A stretch of DNA of 38,196 bases from a virus: positions 1-38,196 of the IMG/VR virus record IMGVR_UViG_3300031787_000357; one strand, 5' to 3'. The notes below the pieces were generated by a model. The model had not been told where the DNA came from. It saw nothing but the letters and a program-made list of their open reading frames with translations, and made no database searches. Position numbers and translations under genes: made by a program. Shown here piece by piece: positions 1 through 8,897 of this stretch. Position 1 is the stretch's first letter. Every line of letters begins with the position of its first letter.

Positions 1-3000
1 CAATCTCATTAGCCCTAGCCATATCCCCGGCAAGCCGGGCGTCGTTCATGGCCGTTGTCCATTGGGTCACTTCCCGCTTCAAATCATAGAAGTCACCAAC
101 AAACCGGCTAACCTTTTCTTCATCGCCTTTGATGAACCGCCGCATACCAGAAAGTGTCGTGGCGATACCAAGGGGTGTATTAGGATCACCAAGCGGCCCA
201 GCAGGCTTGCCAGGGGTTACTCCCGTCCATCCAAGGAAACCATCTATAGCACTCAGTATCATGACGCCCGTGGTGCCTAGATAGCCTTGCAAAATGGATT
301 GCGCTTGGATTGGTGATATTTCCATCTTAGCGCCACGAGGTAGCTGCCCAATGGTATTATTGATGGCGTAAGCTACTCCCTCAGCAACCCTAGATGTATC
401 CTCTTGCACTCGTTCACTTGCGGGGCGTGACTGCATCCCCGCGCTTTCTAATTGCCTCTGCCGGAAGAAATCATAATTAGTCATAACTGTCAGGAGGGGA
501 TCAACGGCAGCAGGGATTGGACTAGAGCCCAAGGTATTAGTAAATGCAAAAGCAAATGCCCTAGCTAGGTCGCCGCCATGCTGTTTGCGATAGGCGTCAT
601 ACACCATCACAGGGATAGCGCCAAACCAAGTACCAACCTCAAACGCACGAGGCAAAAGAACGGTTGTTCCATTGACATAAGCAATGTCATACAGCATCTT
701 CCGTTCAATGGGTTCATTGTCCCACTCTTCCGGGTCTGACTCAGCAGCATAAATAGCAGCGGCAACACTAAACAACCCAAGAACCGCGCCCCTTGCTACC
801 AAGCGCCCTATGAATTTTTTAGCCCCTAGATTCTTTTCATTTTCCATGAGCCTGTATGTGCCTTGGATTTTGGCGTTCAAGAACGGAATCAACGGGGCCA
901 AAGTTGAAATCAGACCGCCAAAAATGCCGGTTCCAATTCCGCGCCTTGAATACGGCGCCAATAGATAAGCCTGAAAGGCAGCTTCATCGGGGTCAACACC
1001 CTTGGAAACCAAATGATTGACGAGCCTAGTACGTTCAGCAAACTCGGTAACTTCGCCAGCCCTTTCCAGACTTTTCACAAAACCCATCGCTCGGTCCAGC
1101 ATTGAAGCCGTGCCATCTTCCATGCGAACACGGCGCTTCAATTCTTTAGTAACATCAGGGCCACCCTGCCCCCAAGTGTAGCCGCCAAAACCAGACACAT
1201 CACCAATGGACGTATAGGCCGTAGTTTGCTTCAAAGTATCTTTGAAGCCACGGGTGAAGAAGTTAAAGAACGGGACACCCTCTTGCACATAAGCCATCTG
1301 CCTGCCGCGCCAAAGGTTCGCCAGCATGAAGGGGGGCGCAAGGGTGATTGTGTTTCTAATAAAACCAGAAAATGAAGCCAACGCCTTCACAAAGCTATTC
1401 TGAATCTGTGGTGGCGCCGTGCTGATAGCAACCATCATTAAGGGATCATCAATCCGGTAATGAACGTCCTTGCCGTTTTCCCGAATGGTCAAGATATTCT
1501 TGGCGCCCTGCAACCTAGTAGGTACTTTCTCCGCTAGACCGGCAAACTCCATCCCCTTCGCGGTATTCCGCATGGCAACATTCTTTAGGCCAGATTTTAC
1601 AATGGCATCAGCATTCCGAATGATGTTCTCAAACAGATCACCAATGGGGTCCTCGCCCCCCTCGCGCTTCTTTAATGCGTCACTAGGGTTCTTGAACGTC
1701 CCGGCTGTAGATGGGCCTATAATCTGATCGGCATTATGGTAGGCATCATCCTCCATTGTGCGATACAATGGGGTATAAAAACTACCCATAAGTTTGTCTT
1801 TGGTTTCCTTATCAATAACCCCTGTATCAACCAAAATCTGCAATAGGCTATTGTTCCAATTATTTAGGTCTTTTTTTGCTTCCTTCCATGCAGGGAAGTC
1901 CCGCTCAGATTCTCGGATTACATTGTTGATTTCAGTATCGGTCAAGTTGGTAAAACCGGCGCGGCCTTGTTTCCGCAAGTCGCGCTCCTGACTAGCAACA
2001 AGATATGTTTGGAAAGCCTTGGATTCTTCGGGCTTAGTGGAAACCCTGCCCGCGATCATGGCCTGCATAGACTTTACCGCAGGATCACGCTCTAGTACCC
2101 CGCGCGCTATGTTGAACTTATACCCACCGCCATTCATCATATACGCAATGCGGGCATCATTATTCATTGATCCTTCCCAAGACCGGCCAGCAGTCGCCAA
2201 GTCAGGACGCCCCTTAGAACGAAGGAGTTGGTCAAGTAAGTGTGCTGGATAGGCTTGGTTCACACTAGACAATACAAGGCTGGTTCTGGCGTTCACGCGC
2301 CGCTTTACCGGCGCCTCGCCGGGCTTCTCACCGCCATACAGAAATGTGTATTTAGCCCTTGCCCCTGTAAGGGCATCCAGAGCCTTGCGGAATAGGCTGT
2401 CCGGTTCCTGTCCGTATGTCCCTGTTACCTTGTCTATGGCGCTTTGATGGGCTGCGCTGATCTTTGGGAGTGTGCGGGCGCTGTATTCTTCTGATGCCGC
2501 GCCACGTTCAGGTATTCTATAGGCCGGATTGTGGTAATCATGCTGAAGGGAGGCGAAAGGAAATCCCTCTGGCGCATAACTTCTATACATATATTTTTCG
2601 TCGCCGGGAAATTCACCAATTTTGGCAGTAAATCTAATATCAGCAGGGAATGGATCAAATTCCCCAATACCAACCAATTCAGCTTCCGTCACGGCTTCTT
2701 TGTATTTCATTCTTGCATTTTGTATTCTTTTTTGAATCTTAAAAATTCCATCATCGGTTAGGTTTGGTTCCCGCAATTTCTCAGAATAATCTTCAATAGT
2801 TTTTCTTCTCCAATCCATTTTGGACCAAGCTGCGCGCTGATCATCAAGATTTTTTTTGTATTCAATACCCTCGGGGGAGCTTGTTCTGGAATAACGCGCT
2901 GTTTCTTCAGGGGTTAAAATACCAAATTCCGCACGTTGCAGCGCGCCCTTCAGCCCGCCTTCCGACTCTAATTTTATATTGGCAGATTCAATGATTGATT

Positions 3001-6000
3001 GCGGAAGCCTTGCGCTAGACTCACTCCCCCTAAACTCAGGCGCAGCATCACCAGCAAACCTACCAGCATCACCTTCCACAACCCTGCCAAACACATCATC
3101 AGGGCTGTTAAACCCATCACCACGCAAGGAATTACCCATGCGCCTAGTGAACTTAGTCAGCATGTTCACAAACCGCGTGAAGGATGGCTTCAATCCGGTC
3201 ATTGGAACCCCGCGCTTGGCGGCATCATGCAATGAACCAAACACATAAGCCTCAGCCTCGCGGGCGCTTTCAATGTTCCCCGGCAAAGTGGACTTCAGGA
3301 AATCCCAATAAGAATCCTTGGACCCCGGCATACGGATTGTCTGTAGTTTCCGCTTAATGGTGGAATCAACTTGATCCAGCGTCATGTTGTCCTTGAAGGA
3401 CTGACCCATTAGCTTCTTAAAAGCAGGATCATATTGGCCGTAGTAATCCTGTAGGACATGGAAGGCTTCATGGGCTGCTGTTTCTTGCGCCATGCTTAAT
3501 ACTGAATCAGATAGGGAAATCTCAATAATGCCTGACGCAGCGGTATCAATCGGCGCCAGCCGACGGCCTTGGGCCTCTATGTCATTCTTCAGGATGCGTT
3601 CTACAAACCTAATTTCATGGTTTGCACCGGCAGGCAGAATAGCAGCCATCACTTCACCGGCCTTGAAGGCGGCATAAATCTGTTCCGGCTGGAACTTACC
3701 GCTTTTCATATCCCGCTCAATAGCGGTGGCAATAGCTTCACCCTGCTTGCCTTTGGCCCTAATCTTGTTCAAGCGGTCATTGATAACCGCCATGAAATCA
3801 AAGGCAGGACTTGGTTTGGTGGCCTGTTCAGGTTGCGTGGCCTGTCCGGGTTGATTGCGCGCGGAGTATTCTTCCGCAGGGCCAAGCGGCTTTGCGGGGG
3901 CATTGGCAAACCTAGCTTGGTCAAGGGCTTCAACATCGCCTTCAGTTACAGGGGTAGATGGAACCTCAAACCCAAGCGCGCGGGCAATATCTTCATCGCT
4001 ATCACGGGCCGTTACACCAGCTTCATCTAACGCGCGCTCTAATTGCTGCGCCGCACGTTGCCGCTCCTGCCCTTCATAATCTTCAGTCAAACCAAAGTTG
4101 ACACCACCACCAGATAATTCCTCTCTGATGGCATTAAGCATATCGTTAATGTCGGCATCTTCGGGAAGGAAACCTTCTTCAACTAGCTTCTCCCGCGCCC
4201 GATCTAGTGTAAGGCCACCCTTGTAACCAACCGTCTTACCATTCTGGTTCTTGATTGGCGTCCTTGGCTGATTGTTAATAAGGCCAGGAAGGGCTTTATT
4301 AGAACCAAGGATATTAGAAACCTCACCGGCCATGTAGCCAGTATTGTTTAGGCCACCAGCCTTCCTTAGAAATTGCACCAAAGATTGCTGTTTTGGCTTT
4401 ACGCCACCACGCAAGTCTTGAAGGGTTTGCTTAACGTCAGAGGGCAAAGCAAAGCCAGGGCCTTCGGGTGCCTCAGATGGGGCGCCCATCGGAGTTTCAA
4501 CGCGCCCTTCTTCCACAGCCGCAATACGCTCATTTGCAATTTCAGAGCTTTGAGAAGAAAGATTATTGGCAACATACTTCTTAATCTTGCCTTTTTTAGA
4601 TTCCCCTTTACCAAGAGAAAACCCAAACTCACCTGATTGGTTTTCGGCTGATTGAATTTGACGATCAAGCGCAGCCTTAACCTCTCCCATTGGGATTTGC
4701 CTACCGGCAATTCCAGAAAGATAGGCTTGAAGGGACGGGACAGAAACCGTGTAAGAAGGCTTATCTTTAATCTGATCGGCAATGTATTGTGAAGCCAAAG
4801 TCCCCAATGCTGCCTCTTGATTTTCACCAGAACGAAGCCCTTGGGCAGCAGCAGAAAAATCTTCAGGACTAATTTGACGAATAGACGGGGCAGGACGCAA
4901 CGCCTCTTGGGCGCTGGCAAATAGTTTCTCTTGTTCTTCAGCAGGGCGGGATAGAAAATCCTCAGCAGGTATATTAAGACCGCGCTCTACAATAGCCGCG
5001 CGCTGAAACTCAGGTTGCCCAGCCTGTAATGCGTCACGCAATTCAGCATCTTCAGTCCGGTCTATCTCTGGACCAGGGCCGCGCCTAGCAGCACCAACGC
5101 CAGCACCAACACCGGCACCAACAATAGCGCCCATAGTTGCACGAGAACCAACACCGGCAAGCAATTCGCGGTCCACTTCCGCACGTTGCCTAGCGATGTT
5201 TTCCGATAGTGCTGCACCACCTTCTTGCCCTGCTTCTTGACCCAATTCGCTAAGGCTAGTCCCCAACGCGCGACCAACAACACCCCGCCTTGTCATAGGG
5301 CGGAACATCGCCCCTTCAGCGCCGGGCAAAGCAGCCCCAACCGTTCCAGAAATAACGGCAGTCTGAGCGGCGGCTTGTCTAGCGGCACTTACCGCAAGGC
5401 GTTCCTTGGCTTCATCAGGATTCAAACCTTGCTTCAATAATTCCTGATATTCAGGGCTGCGCTGTAATTGCTCCGGGGACAAAGCCGTAATTGTGCGATA
5501 AACTTCATCGGCGGAACTGCCGCCTTCAAGCAACGATTCAGTCCCGACAGCGCCAGCAACACCAGCGCGGGTAGCAGTGGTTTGGGCTAACTGCCTACCA
5601 GCCACACGGCTTGCAACACCAGCAGCGCCCCTTACAGCCAAACCCCCCACAAGGGCCGTGGCTAGTGACGGAAGGCTCTCAATAGCCACGCCAGCCACAA
5701 TGCGCGGATTTCTAATGGCTTCGGCAAGGGCAGTCTTAGCTTGCTCACCAAGGCCCTTACTTTCAGCCTCTTGCATGGCAAGATCAAATAAGGCTTGCTG
5801 CTTTCTAGTGCCTTCGGAAAGCTGACTTGTGCCGTAGTCTGAAATGGCTTGGCCTACATTCCTTAAACCACGGCCAACAATGTTATCCTCCATGCCGGGG
5901 ACAACATTGATAATTGATCCAGCGGCAGTAGGAATCTGCCCAACGCCGCGCATAAGATAACCATACGCATCAGGTATGGCTTTCTTTTGTCTATCAAATG

Positions 6001-6121
6001 ACTGCTCAATAATCGGGCGGTAGCGAGGGTCTAAAGCAATCTGCCGTTCGGCTTGCTCTTGCGGGATATTATCTGGAACCTCTACAAAAGACCCATCAGG
6101 GAGCGGAATATAATAACTCAT
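1..6121 (-). CDS. Giant polyvalent-type late protein with zincin motif (partial)
   Basis: The frame reads leftward from an ATG at 6121 and is still open at base 1, giving at least 2,040 residues, so the C-terminus is outside the window. The N-terminus (MSYYIPLPDGSFVEVPDNIP) resembles the start of many large phage ejection-type proteins. A Gly/Ala-rich hydrophobic stretch covers roughly residues 110-170. HEAFH (HExxH) is at residues 884-888, with Glu 955 and Glu 957 in an SAREAEAY context as possible third zinc ligands, as in gluzincin-like peptidases. Near residue 1590 a segment containing PPFMLANLWR looks like the LPD38-type region of large polyvalent proteins; another hydrophobic stretch lies near residue 1780. 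The start overlaps the previous stop as ATGA. Inferred role: a virion protein delivered with the DNA that processes itself or host targets. The peptidase motif is seen; activity and ejection are inference. Confidence 0.8.
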   Translation of the reverse strand, partial: MSYYIPLPDGSFVEVPDNIPQEQAERQIALDPRYRPIIEQSFDRQKKAIPDAYGYLMRGVGQIPTAAGSIINVVPGMEDNIVGRGLRNVGQAISDYGTSQLSEGTRKQQALFDLAMQEAESKGLGEQAKTALAEAIRNPRIVAGVAIESLPSLATALVGGLAVRGAAGVASRVAGRQLAQTTATRAGVAGAVGTESLLEGGSSADEVYRTITALSPEQLQRSPEYQELLKQGLNPDEAKERLAVSAARQAAAQTAVISGTVGAALPGAEGAMFRPMTRRGVVGRALGTSLSELGQEAGQEGGAALSENIARQRAEVDRELLAGVGSRATMGAIVGAGVGAGVGAARRGPGPEIDRTEDAELRDALQAGQPEFQRAAIVERGLNIPAEDFLSRPAEEQEKLFASAQEALRPAPSIRQISPEDFSAAAQGLRSGENQEAALGTLASQYIADQIKDKPSYTVSVPSLQAYLSGIAGRQIPMGEVKAALDRQIQSAENQSGEFGFSLGKGESKKGKIKKYVANNLSSQSSEIANERIAAVEEGRVETPMGAPSEAPEGPGFALPSDVKQTLQDLRGGVKPKQQSLVQFLRKAGGLNNTGYMAGEVSNILGSNKALPGLINNQPRTPIKNQNGKTVGYKGGLTLDRAREKLVEEGFLPEDADINDMLNAIREELSGGGVNFGLTEDYEGQERQRAAQQLERALDEAGVTARDSDEDIARALGFEVPSTPVTEGDVEALDQARFANAPAKPLGPAEEYSARNQPGQATQPEQATKPSPAFDFMAVINDRLNKIRAKGKQGEAIATAIERDMKSGKFQPEQIYAAFKAGEVMAAILPAGANHEIRFVERILKNDIEAQGRRLAPIDTAASGIIEISLSDSVLSMAQETAAHEAFHVLQDYYGQYDPAFKKLMGQSFKDNMTLDQVDSTIKRKLQTIRMPGSKDSYWDFLKSTLPGNIESAREAEAYVFGSLHDAAKRGVPMTGLKPSFTRFVNMLTKFTRRMGNSLRGDGFNSPDDVFGRVVEGDAGRFAGDAAPEFRGSESSARLPQSIIESANIKLESEGGLKGALQRAEFGILTPEETARYSRTSSPEGIEYKKNLDDQRAAWSKMDWRRKTIEDYSEKLREPNLTDDGIFKIQKRIQNARMKYKEAVTEAELVGIGEFDPFPADIRFTAKIGEFPGDEKYMYRSYAPEGFPFASLQHDYHNPAYRIPERGAASEEYSARTLPKISAAHQSAIDKVTGTYGQEPDSLFRKALDALTGARAKYTFLYGGEKPGEAPVKRRVNARTSLVLSSVNQAYPAHLLDQLLRSKGRPDLATAGRSWEGSMNNDARIAYMMNGGGYKFNIARGVLERDPAVKSMQAMIAGRVSTKPEESKAFQTYLVASQERDLRKQGRAGFTNLTDTEINNVIRESERDFPAWKEAKKDLNNWNNSLLQILVDTGVIDKETKDKLMGSFYTPLYRTMEDDAYHNADQIIGPSTAGTFKNPSDALKKREGGEDPIGDLFENIIRNADAIVKSGLKNVAMRNTAKGMEFAGLAEKVPTRLQGAKNILTIRENGKDVHYRIDDPLMMVAISTAPPQIQNSFVKALASFSGFIRNTITLAPPFMLANLWRGRQMAYVQEGVPFFNFFTRGFKDTLKQTTAYTSIGDVSGFGGYTWGQGGPDVTKELKRRVRMEDGTASMLDRAMGFVKSLERAGEVTEFAERTRLVNHLVSKGVDPDEAAFQAYLLAPYSRRGIGTGIFGGLISTLAPLIPFLNAKIQGTYRLMENEKNLGAKKFIGRLVARGAVLGLFSVAAAIYAAESDPEEWDNEPIERKMLYDIAYVNGTTVLLPRAFEVGTWFGAIPVMVYDAYRKQHGGDLARAFAFAFTNTLGSSPIPAAVDPLLTVMTNYDFFRQRQLESAGMQSRPASERVQEDTSRVAEGVAYAINNTIGQLPRGAKMEISPIQAQSILQGYLGTTGVMILSAIDGFLGWTGVTPGKPAGPLGDPNTPLGIATTLSGMRRFIKGDEEKVSRFVGDFYDLKREVTQWTTAMNDARLAGDMARANEI

Positions 6122-7491
6122 TGAGGGGCGGGCCAAAGATTGGGTTGACGAATCTGGCCGGGTGGTGGCCTGCCAGAACCTTGCGTTGGGGCCGGGGTTT
6201 CAAACAATGTTGGATTAGCCCCGCCTCGCAATGCGAGAAGCCTTCTAATTTCATCTGCCTGCGCTTCAAGTCGCGCACGCTGATCAATTAAACCTTGTCT
6301 TTCTGTTCGATCAGTTGTTTCCCTAATTTGCTCATTCAGCCCAGCAATACGCCGCGTATAATCTGGAAGCGCCCGTTGCAAACTTTGTGCGCTAGCAAGT
6401 TCGTTTTGTTCCTCCCTAGCCGCCACCCTTTCCGCCCTACGCTCCGCACGATCACCAGCAGCCTCACCCAACCGCAATTCACTCAACCTTAGTTGACGTT
6501 CCTGATTAGTGATAATGCCGCGGCGATAGGCTTCCTCAGTCTGAGCGCGACGGATAGTGATTTCATCCTGAATACCTTGACGCTCACCCAAACGACCTTG
6601 GCGCATTTCTTGCGTATAGGATTCCAAACCACGCAACCCACCCTGCCCAAGATTAGCAAGAGCGTTAGGGTCTTTACTCGCCATCATAGCAAGGCCAGCC
6701 TGCATCAAGCCGGTATTAACAGCATCCTTCCGGTAATCTTCCCGGCTCTGTCCAGTAGCCCTTGGACGGTCATACAAGGCTTGTATGGTGGGGTCTGTGG
6801 TTTGACCGGATGGTTGTGCCGCTACAGCGTTAATACCAGCGCCAGCGCGTGTGGGGCTAGGGGCTTGTCTTGGTTGACCGGGCGGCGGCGCAGGCGGGCC
6901 GTATGGTTCACTAGCGGCACGTTCAGCGGGCGGCGTGGATTCAGTGCTGGCAGGGGCGGCGGGTCTCTGCGCTGGCGCTGGCGTGGCGGCAGGTTGTTCA
7001 GGTGAAAATGGAGGCGCAACACCAAGACGTTCAGCAAGGGCAGAAGGCTCAATACCATATTGCCTTGCAACATTATCAATCATGGCAGGTGTGCGAAGCG
7101 ATGGGTCCAAAGACAATTCCGCCGCAGCCGCATCAAGAAGGCGCGGGCTTGTGGAGCGCGGCAAACCAGATGGCATCGGCCTAAAAACAGGCAATCCACC
7201 ACCCTCAGCCATCCGAACAACACCACCTTCGCGGAAAGCCTCAATACCAGCCTCCTCCTCTTGCGGCTGTTCTTCAGGGTAATACTCAGGCTGCGCTTGG
7301 CTTGCAGCTTCCTCAGCCATGCTAGACTGTGGCGCTGGACTAGCCATAGCGCCCTGCCTCATTTGCTGGCGCCGCTTCATTTCTGATAGCACCAAGTAAG
7401 ACGGGGCCAATCCAGTAGGATTCTGCAACTCACCGGAAAGCTGCATGTCAGAAGCGTTCTTTAATGCGTCCTGAACCTGAAGAATGTTCAT
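6118..7491 (-). CDS. Conserved phage internal or structural protein, 457 aa
   Basis: I chose the ATG at 7491 because GGTGAGG lies just upstream. A longer reading from 7551 would begin inside the preceding gene with an unlikely leader. The N-terminal part (QNPTGLAPSYLVLSEMKRR) is a motif I remember from proteins near the ejection-protein genes of environmental phages. It is followed by a Glu/Gln/Pro-rich segment, the glycine patch FREGGVVRMAEGGG, a long Pro/Ala-rich low-complexity linker, and a charged, probably helical, Arg/Glu/Gln-rich C-terminal half. There is no signal peptide or catalytic motif. It overlaps the giant downstream gene by ATGA, so the two are probably made together and may act together in DNA delivery (inference). 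Biochemical function unknown. Confidence 0.75.
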   Translation of the reverse strand: MNILQVQDALKNASDMQLSGELQNPTGLAPSYLVLSEMKRRQQMRQGAMASPAPQSSMAEEAASQAQPEYYPEEQPQEEEAGIEAFREGGVVRMAEGGGLPVFRPMPSGLPRSTSPRLLDAAAAELSLDPSLRTPAMIDNVARQYGIEPSALAERLGVAPPFSPEQPAATPAPAQRPAAPASTESTPPAERAASEPYGPPAPPPGQPRQAPSPTRAGAGINAVAAQPSGQTTDPTIQALYDRPRATGQSREDYRKDAVNTGLMQAGLAMMASKDPNALANLGQGGLRGLESYTQEMRQGRLGERQGIQDEITIRRAQTEEAYRRGIITNQERQLRLSELRLGEAAGDRAERRAERVAAREEQNELASAQSLQRALPDYTRRIAGLNEQIRETTDRTERQGLIDQRARLEAQADEIRRLLALRGGANPTLFETPAPTQGSGRPPPGQIRQPNLWPAPQ

Positions 7492-7498
7492 ATCAACC

Positions 7499-8482
7499 TC
7501 ACCGGTTATATTGATTGTAAGCACCCAAACCAGCAATCCCAAGGCCCGCAATCTGTGTCAGAGGGTTTGGATTAGCATAAGTATTCTGGACCGTAGCAGG
7601 GGTTACAGGCGTCCCTCGCAAAATACGAGAAAGGAAATCAATGTTGCCTTTCTCATTGTCCCTTTGGTCAAGGAAGTCCTGATAAGCCGTATCAAGTTCA
7701 CGTTGCGTTTGCTGTTGCTGGGTAGAACCCACCTGCTGTAGTGCTTGCGCCCGCTGCAAACCAAGCCCCTGCTCGGTAGCCCCAAGCTGCCCAAGGGCAG
7801 AACCAGCCTGCATACCAAGGCCAGCCCCCGACAAACCAAACTGCGCCCCTGCCAAGCGTTGCTGCTCGGTCAAACCTTGCGCCTGGATAGATGCAGCCCG
7901 ATCACGTTCAAACTGACCCTGAGCCTGTTCAAAAGCCTTCTGCCTGCCAGCGCCCTCAATATCTGAAAGCTGCCTGCCAAGGCCACGTTGCGCCACGCCC
8001 TCTTGAATGCCTTGACGATACCCACCAAAGGCCCCTGCCTTAATGGCTTGAGTTTCCCGAGAAGGCCGACCCTCTTGGAAATCCTGCACCGCAGAAGCCT
8101 TCTGCCGGTCAATCACCTGCTGCATATAAGGCGACATATACTGCTCTGCCTGCTGCGAACCAAAAGATGATTGCTGGATTGGGGCAGTTTGATAGTTAGA
8201 AGCAGCCAATCCGGTAAGGCCAGCCTGCCCGGTTAATGCCGCACCCGCTTGGACATTCTGAGCGCCTTGGACGTTTCTGGTTTGTTGAAAGCCAGCCTGC
8301 GTATCAAGGTTAAAGTCAGCAATTCGCTGACCACCATAGCTGACATAAGGCTGGTTTGATTCTTCCTCGGCCCGCTCCATCATCCGTTCAAAATATGGAC
8401 GAGCATATTCAGGAAGATTGGAAGTGTTAGTTGTGGATTGTGTGGATCCACTGCTGCCGCTGCTACCGCTGCTACCGCCCAT
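7499..8482 (-). CDS. Gln/Ala/Gly-rich virion-type protein, 327 aa
   Basis: The ATG at 8482 follows a good ribosome site (AGAAGGA, about 9 bases away); a TTG 18 bases further upstream is in frame but less convincing. The protein opens with a Gly/Ser repeat (GGSSGSSGSSGS). Next comes a conserved-looking segment (LPEYARPYFERMMERAEEES), then a long helical region rich in Gln, Ala and Gly (about residues 80-270) with many GLG and QQ steps. The C-terminus has a short Gly/Ala hydrophobic patch. Such composition is common in phage internal virion or ejection proteins encoded next to the tail nozzle. The stop lies 7 bases before the next start. Function assigned only by position and composition. Confidence 0.7.
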   Translation of the reverse strand: MGGSSGSSGSSGSTQSTTNTSNLPEYARPYFERMMERAEEESNQPYVSYGGQRIADFNLDTQAGFQQTRNVQGAQNVQAGAALTGQAGLTGLAASNYQTAPIQQSSFGSQQAEQYMSPYMQQVIDRQKASAVQDFQEGRPSRETQAIKAGAFGGYRQGIQEGVAQRGLGRQLSDIEGAGRQKAFEQAQGQFERDRAASIQAQGLTEQQRLAGAQFGLSGAGLGMQAGSALGQLGATEQGLGLQRAQALQQVGSTQQQQTQRELDTAYQDFLDQRDNEKGNIDFLSRILRGTPVTPATVQNTYANPNPLTQIAGLGIAGLGAYNQYNR

Positions 8483-8483
8483 A

Positions 8484-8897
8484 TTAAATATCCTTCTCAA
8501 ACATCGTCAAGCCACGCTTTACACCGTAAGGTTCAAGCAGCTTAATCCAGCCTTCCCGGCCATGACCCTCAATAGCTTCGCAATCCTGATCCTTGGCAAA
8601 CTTAGTAATAACATCAATCATCTGGTTCCGCCAAGAACGAATATCATTACCACCAGTAAAAAGGGAGGTCAGAACCCTTTTAGACGGGTAATCCGTAACA
8701 GTGGTTACTTCACACCCCATGATTTGCTTATCATCATCAAAGGCAATCCATAGTTGATAGCGCCCCATTTGAGAAAAACTATAAACATCATAAAGCATAA
8801 ACCTACCATTAGTCACTTCAACGGCAGGTTTAAGGAAAACTTTTACTGTATCCCAAACATCATTTATGTATTCAGGAGGAACAAGGCTTACATTCAT
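8484..8897 (-). CDS. Small phage GNAT-like fold protein, 137 aa
   Basis: A compact alpha/beta protein. The pattern LWIAFDDDKQIMGCEVTTV, then YPSKRVLTSLFTGG, then CEAIEGHGREGWIKLLEPYG is what I recall from small GNAT-acetyltransferase-like proteins encoded among the structural genes of many phages. The GHGREGW segment lies where acetyl-CoA binding would be expected, but I cannot confirm a complete pyrophosphate-binding loop, so enzyme activity is uncertain. It starts by an ATGA overlap with the preceding gene and ends just before the next start, so it is part of the late message. It could be a virion accessory protein that kept the fold without catalysis. Confidence 0.65.
   Translation of the reverse strand: MNVSLVPPEYINDVWDTVKVFLKPAVEVTNGRFMLYDVYSFSQMGRYQLWIAFDDDKQIMGCEVTTVTDYPSKRVLTSLFTGGNDIRSWRNQMIDVITKFAKDQDCEAIEGHGREGWIKLLEPYGVKRGLTMFEKDI

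Noticed and set aside
3569-4030. Plus-strand 153-residue frame
   Set aside because: Shadow of the giant minus-strand gene, which is continuous and carries recognisable motifs.
6493-7005. Plus-strand 170-residue frame
   Set aside because: Opposite to the 457-residue minus gene; Arg/Gly-rich end reflects the Pro/Ala-rich linker on the other strand.
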